Origin: Flavobacteriales bacterium
GTDB lineage: Bacteria > Bacteroidota > Bacteroidia > Flavobacteriales_F > PHOS-HE28
Assembly: GCA_020635655.1 (NCBI GenBank)
Contig: JACJZI010000012.1
Span: 1 to 64,000, forward strand
DNA: 64,000 bases
Reading direction: 5' to 3'
Part shown: piece after piece, positions 61,746 through 64,000 of the stretch
Layout of the letters: every line of letters starts with the position of its first letter
Position numbering within the stretch: the first letter of the stretch is position 1
The notes under the pieces: model-generated
Told to the model about the DNA's origin: nothing
Databases searched by the model: none
What the model saw: the letters and a program-made list of their open reading frames with translations, nothing else
Translations under genes and position numbers: made by a program

Positions 61746-64000
61746 TCAGCGCCGCACCACCACGCGGCCCTGGCCCAGGGGTGTTCCATCGGGCGCGATC
61801 ACCCGCACCAGGTGGATGCCTGGCGCAAGTCCATTCACGTCGATCGGTACATGCGGGCGCCACACCCGGTCCATGACCTGACGTCCCATCGTGTCGAAGA
61901 GATGCACGTGCGTGCCGGTGGATGCACCTCCGGGCAGGTCCACCCACAGCTGGTCCGACACCGGGTTGGGGCGCAACACGATGGCCGCTGCGTTCCCACC
62001 CGCCTCCGGCACCGAGGCCCACGGATCGGCATCGGCCACGAACACGGGACGCAGCATCAATGAGCCTTCATACCCCGTGTTCGCGAAGCTTGTGCCCGCT
62101 TTGTAGAAGATCCGGTCGTGCCGGTCCCTGTTCCGATCGAAACCCATCTGCAGGTTCTGGCTGCCCGTCTGCGTGATGCCGACATAGACCGTGCCCTGCA
62201 CCCAGATGGTGCTGTCCAGTGGGTATTCCACGAACTTGTTCAGTCCCCAGGTCACGTACTGCGGACTGCTGAACGAGTAGTTCTGCATCTGGATCACCTC
62301 GGGGTCCAGGCTGTTCCAGACCGTGAGCAGGAAAGAGGCGGTGCTCGGGTCGGTCGGATAGAAGATGGGATCGAAGTAGATGCGCACGGCCCGCAGGGAA
62401 TCTCCGGTCAGCAGGTCGAACCGCACGGCGATCTTGCCCCCGGTGGCGTTGTTCAACCCATAGCCCGCCTCGGCGCTGCCATCGTCATACGCGTAATAGT
62501 TGCTCAGGTCCTGGGTGAAGGTGATGGTGTCGTTGTACCGGTTGATGTCCGGCGTGCTGTTGCAGATCAACTTCACCGTGGACGTCCCGTACCCGTCGGG
62601 CAGCCCGGAGGTGTACTGGAAGTCCGTCTGGAAATCGGACTCGGGGTAGGTGGACGCGAACACGGAGTTGGCATTGCCGCTGGAGTTGACGCCGAAGTAG
62701 TTCGGATCATAGCTGGGCGGTGATCCGGCATCCCCGGCCTGCATCTTCCAGGTGATGAAATGATCGACATCGTCCAGGTTCCGGATCGGCTCGGTCACCG
62801 TGGCCGCCATCGCCGTGGAGGGCGACAGGTCGTATTGCTTGTAGGGAACGGCGGAGTAGACATCGAGCAAGGTGCACTCGGGATACTGATAGGCGACGTC
62901 GACGAGCAACGTGTCCTGGTAGTTCCTGTTCTGGTTCAGACGCACGTAGTCGATGTGCCATTGGTCCAACGCCCCGCTGAGCGTGGCATAGTTCAGGAAC
63001 CGCATGCGGAAATCCGGCTTCAGGAACCGCGTGTCGGTGATGGGCACCATGATCTGCTCGAACGGGGAGAGCGGCTTGTAGGGTGTGCTCCACACCTCCA
63101 CCCATTCCGCATCATCAGGTGCATAGAATTCGAGCACCAGACTGTCCTGTTCCTGCACCTGATCATCGCCGCTCAGCCCCTGAGGCTGATAGAAGAAGCT
63201 CAGGTAGACCGAGTCGTTCGGCAGCAGGGCCAGGTCGATGGGAACGGAGGTGAGATGGTCGGCGATCCCCCAGGCCGTGGGCTGATCGTCGCGGTATGGA
63301 TAGCCTGTGCGGTCCAGTCCGTCGAAGGTGGCCACACCGATCGTGGGCGGATCGATCGGATAGGTACCGTTCACATAGACATCATCATCCGCCCAAAGGA
63401 TGAGCGACGTGCTGGTGCCATTGGCCAATAGATAGGTGCGCGGATCGGGGTCGACGTGGTAGGCCCGGAGCGTATCCTGCACCAGGTCCGGTGCATAGGC
63501 GATGGTATCGGTGGTCGGGTCGCCGATGGTGTCCAACAGATCATAGGGAGGCCAGCCGGTGACCTCCATGCTGGTGGGGGGCCAGACGGAAAGGTCGAAC
63601 ACCGTGACCGTGACCGAAGGGTTCGGGACCGTGGTCGTGATGGTGGTGTCGGGAATGGAGGTATCCCGGGTGATGTGGTGCGTGGTATCGGTGCTGTAGG
63701 CCTGGTCCGCGGTGCTGATGCCGGCCTCGGCAAGATGGAAGACGAGGGAATCGAGCACCACATCGGGATCGTCCGCATGGGCATCCAGGTGGCGCGTGCG
63801 GTCGATGCTGAAGTCATCGATGAGCGGCAGGGATTGGGTGTCGAAGCGGTAGGTGAAGTGCTCCGGTCCGGAACTGCTCCGGTCGAGCGCATGCGCGGGG
63901 GCCGGGCGGGGATCGGCATGCAGGGGGAACAGCGCATCGGATTGCGCGGCGAGCCTGCCGGACCATCCCAGCGCCAGCAGCAGAAGATATCTCGGTTCAA
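61746..64000 (-). CDS. Secreted multi-domain protein with T9SS sorting domain (5' partial)
   Basis: About 751 codons with no stop up to the window edge. A GTG at 63761 is inside the sequence and not the start: the frame upstream encodes FTYRFDTQSLPLIDDFSIDR and, at the very edge, EPRYLLLLALGWSGRLAAQ, a clear signal peptide end, so the true start should lie within a few codons outside the window. The body is beta-rich with repeated Asp/Asn loops (SLYDVYSAVP-like strands, YQDTLLVDVAYQYPECTLLD, YNDTITFTQDLSNYYAYDDG). The tail is type A (IVLRPNPVSDQLWVDL, LFDTMGRQVMDR, LAPGIHLVRVI). It is upstream of the pseudouridine synthase by 5 bp. Function unknown. Confidence 0.88.
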   Translation of the reverse strand, partial: EPRYLLLLALGWSGRLAAQSDALFPLHADPRPAPAHALDRSSSGPEHFTYRFDTQSLPLIDDFSIDRTRHLDAHADDPDVVLDSLVFHLAEAGISTADQAYSTDTTHHITRDTSIPDTTITTTVPNPSVTVTVFDLSVWPPTSMEVTGWPPYDLLDTIGDPTTDTIAYAPDLVQDTLRAYHVDPDPRTYLLANGTSTSLILWADDDVYVNGTYPIDPPTIGVATFDGLDRTGYPYRDDQPTAWGIADHLTSVPIDLALLPNDSVYLSFFYQPQGLSGDDQVQEQDSLVLEFYAPDDAEWVEVWSTPYKPLSPFEQIMVPITDTRFLKPDFRMRFLNYATLSGALDQWHIDYVRLNQNRNYQDTLLVDVAYQYPECTLLDVYSAVPYKQYDLSPSTAMAATVTEPIRNLDDVDHFITWKMQAGDAGSPPSYDPNYFGVNSSGNANSVFASTYPESDFQTDFQYTSGLPDGYGTSTVKLICNSTPDINRYNDTITFTQDLSNYYAYDDGSAEAGYGLNNATGGKIAVRFDLLTGDSLRAVRIYFDPIFYPTDPSTASFLLTVWNSLDPEVIQMQNYSFSSPQYVTWGLNKFVEYPLDSTIWVQGTVYVGITQTGSQNLQMGFDRNRDRHDRIFYKAGTSFANTGYEGSLMLRPVFVADADPWASVPEAGGNAAAIVLRPNPVSDQLWVDLPGGASTGTHVHLFDTMGRQVMDRVWRPHVPIDVNGLAPGIHLVRVIAPDGTPLGQGRVVVRR

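Noticed and set aside
1..64000. CRISPR arrays, tRNA/rRNA genes, insertion sequences, integrases
   Set aside because: No evenly spaced identical repeats, cloverleaf-like blocks or transposase/integrase motifs were recognised by eye; a tRNAscan or IS search would be needed to be certain.
63371..64000. Minus-strand Pro/Arg-rich frame at the right edge
   Set aside because: It is the shifted frame of the T9SS gene, whose own frame shows a signal peptide end (LLLLALGWSG) and continuous sense.

Overview
The window reads as a contiguous piece of chromosome from a high-GC member of the Bacteroidota, most likely a Flavobacteriales-type lineage. Evidence seen in the sequence: seven secreted proteins end in a type IX secretion (T9SS) C-terminal sorting domain; there is a PorX-type regulator (response receiver plus PglZ domain), a fused LpxC-FabZ, two LpxD copies, a Bacteroidota-style EF-P, a DUF6132 membrane protein, a YtxJ-like protein and many TAnnTTTG-like promoter elements. 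Shine-Dalgarno sequences are essentially absent. I found no rRNA, tRNA, CRISPR array, integrase, transposase or phage gene.

Layout. 1-4.6 kb: 3' end of a T9SS beta-helix protein, an OmpA-family protein, a small DNA-binding protein and a polytopic membrane protein. 4.6-13 kb: formate-tetrahydrofolate ligase (fhs), a GxxExxY gene remnant, a large T9SS beta-propeller protein, aroA-aroB (shikimate pathway) and proline dehydrogenase. 13-24.6 kb: Rieske lipoprotein, DUF6132 and thioredoxin-TPR proteins, ald-tsaE-porX, an HD phosphohydrolase, a HemS-like protein, an S1/P1 nuclease and small secreted or membrane proteins. 24.6-32.4 kb: accessory secretome (CocE-like hydrolase, PQQ-type sugar dehydrogenase with dockerin-like repeats, a T9SS propeller protein, a 5'-truncated glycoside hydrolase, an Fn3 protein), partly lower in GC and carrying an exact 56-bp duplication of a sorting-domain 3' end. 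32.9-41.4 kb: SDR, Cys/Met-rich membrane protein, then the lipid A block lpxD-lpxC/fabZ-lpxA-ABC ATPase-efp-lpxD2 and a GAF/SpoIIE phosphatase. 41.4-46.3 kb: O-antigen/exopolysaccharide export genes (Wzy-, two Wzz- and Wzx-like). 46.3-56.5 kb: more secreted proteins, a DOPA-dioxygenase-like enzyme, a TPR-class III nucleotide cyclase and an LCMT-like methyltransferase. 56.6-64 kb: YtxJ-like protein, Pif1-like helicase, MenE-like ligase, RluD-like pseudouridine synthase and a T9SS protein that runs off the window.

How they fit together: the lipid A block and the polysaccharide block build the outer surface. The T9SS, represented here by its regulator PorX, would export the sorting-domain proteins onto that surface. 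The rest is mostly housekeeping metabolism. The least ordinary observations are: (1) promoter-like elements ending 4-8 nt before the start codon in about a dozen genes, suggesting frequent leaderless transcription; (2) the 56-bp sorting-domain duplication beside a truncated glycoside hydrolase; (3) a dockerin-like VKYAG/NDRDPIL repeat in two secreted proteins; (4) an EF-P with Asn in place of the modified Lys.
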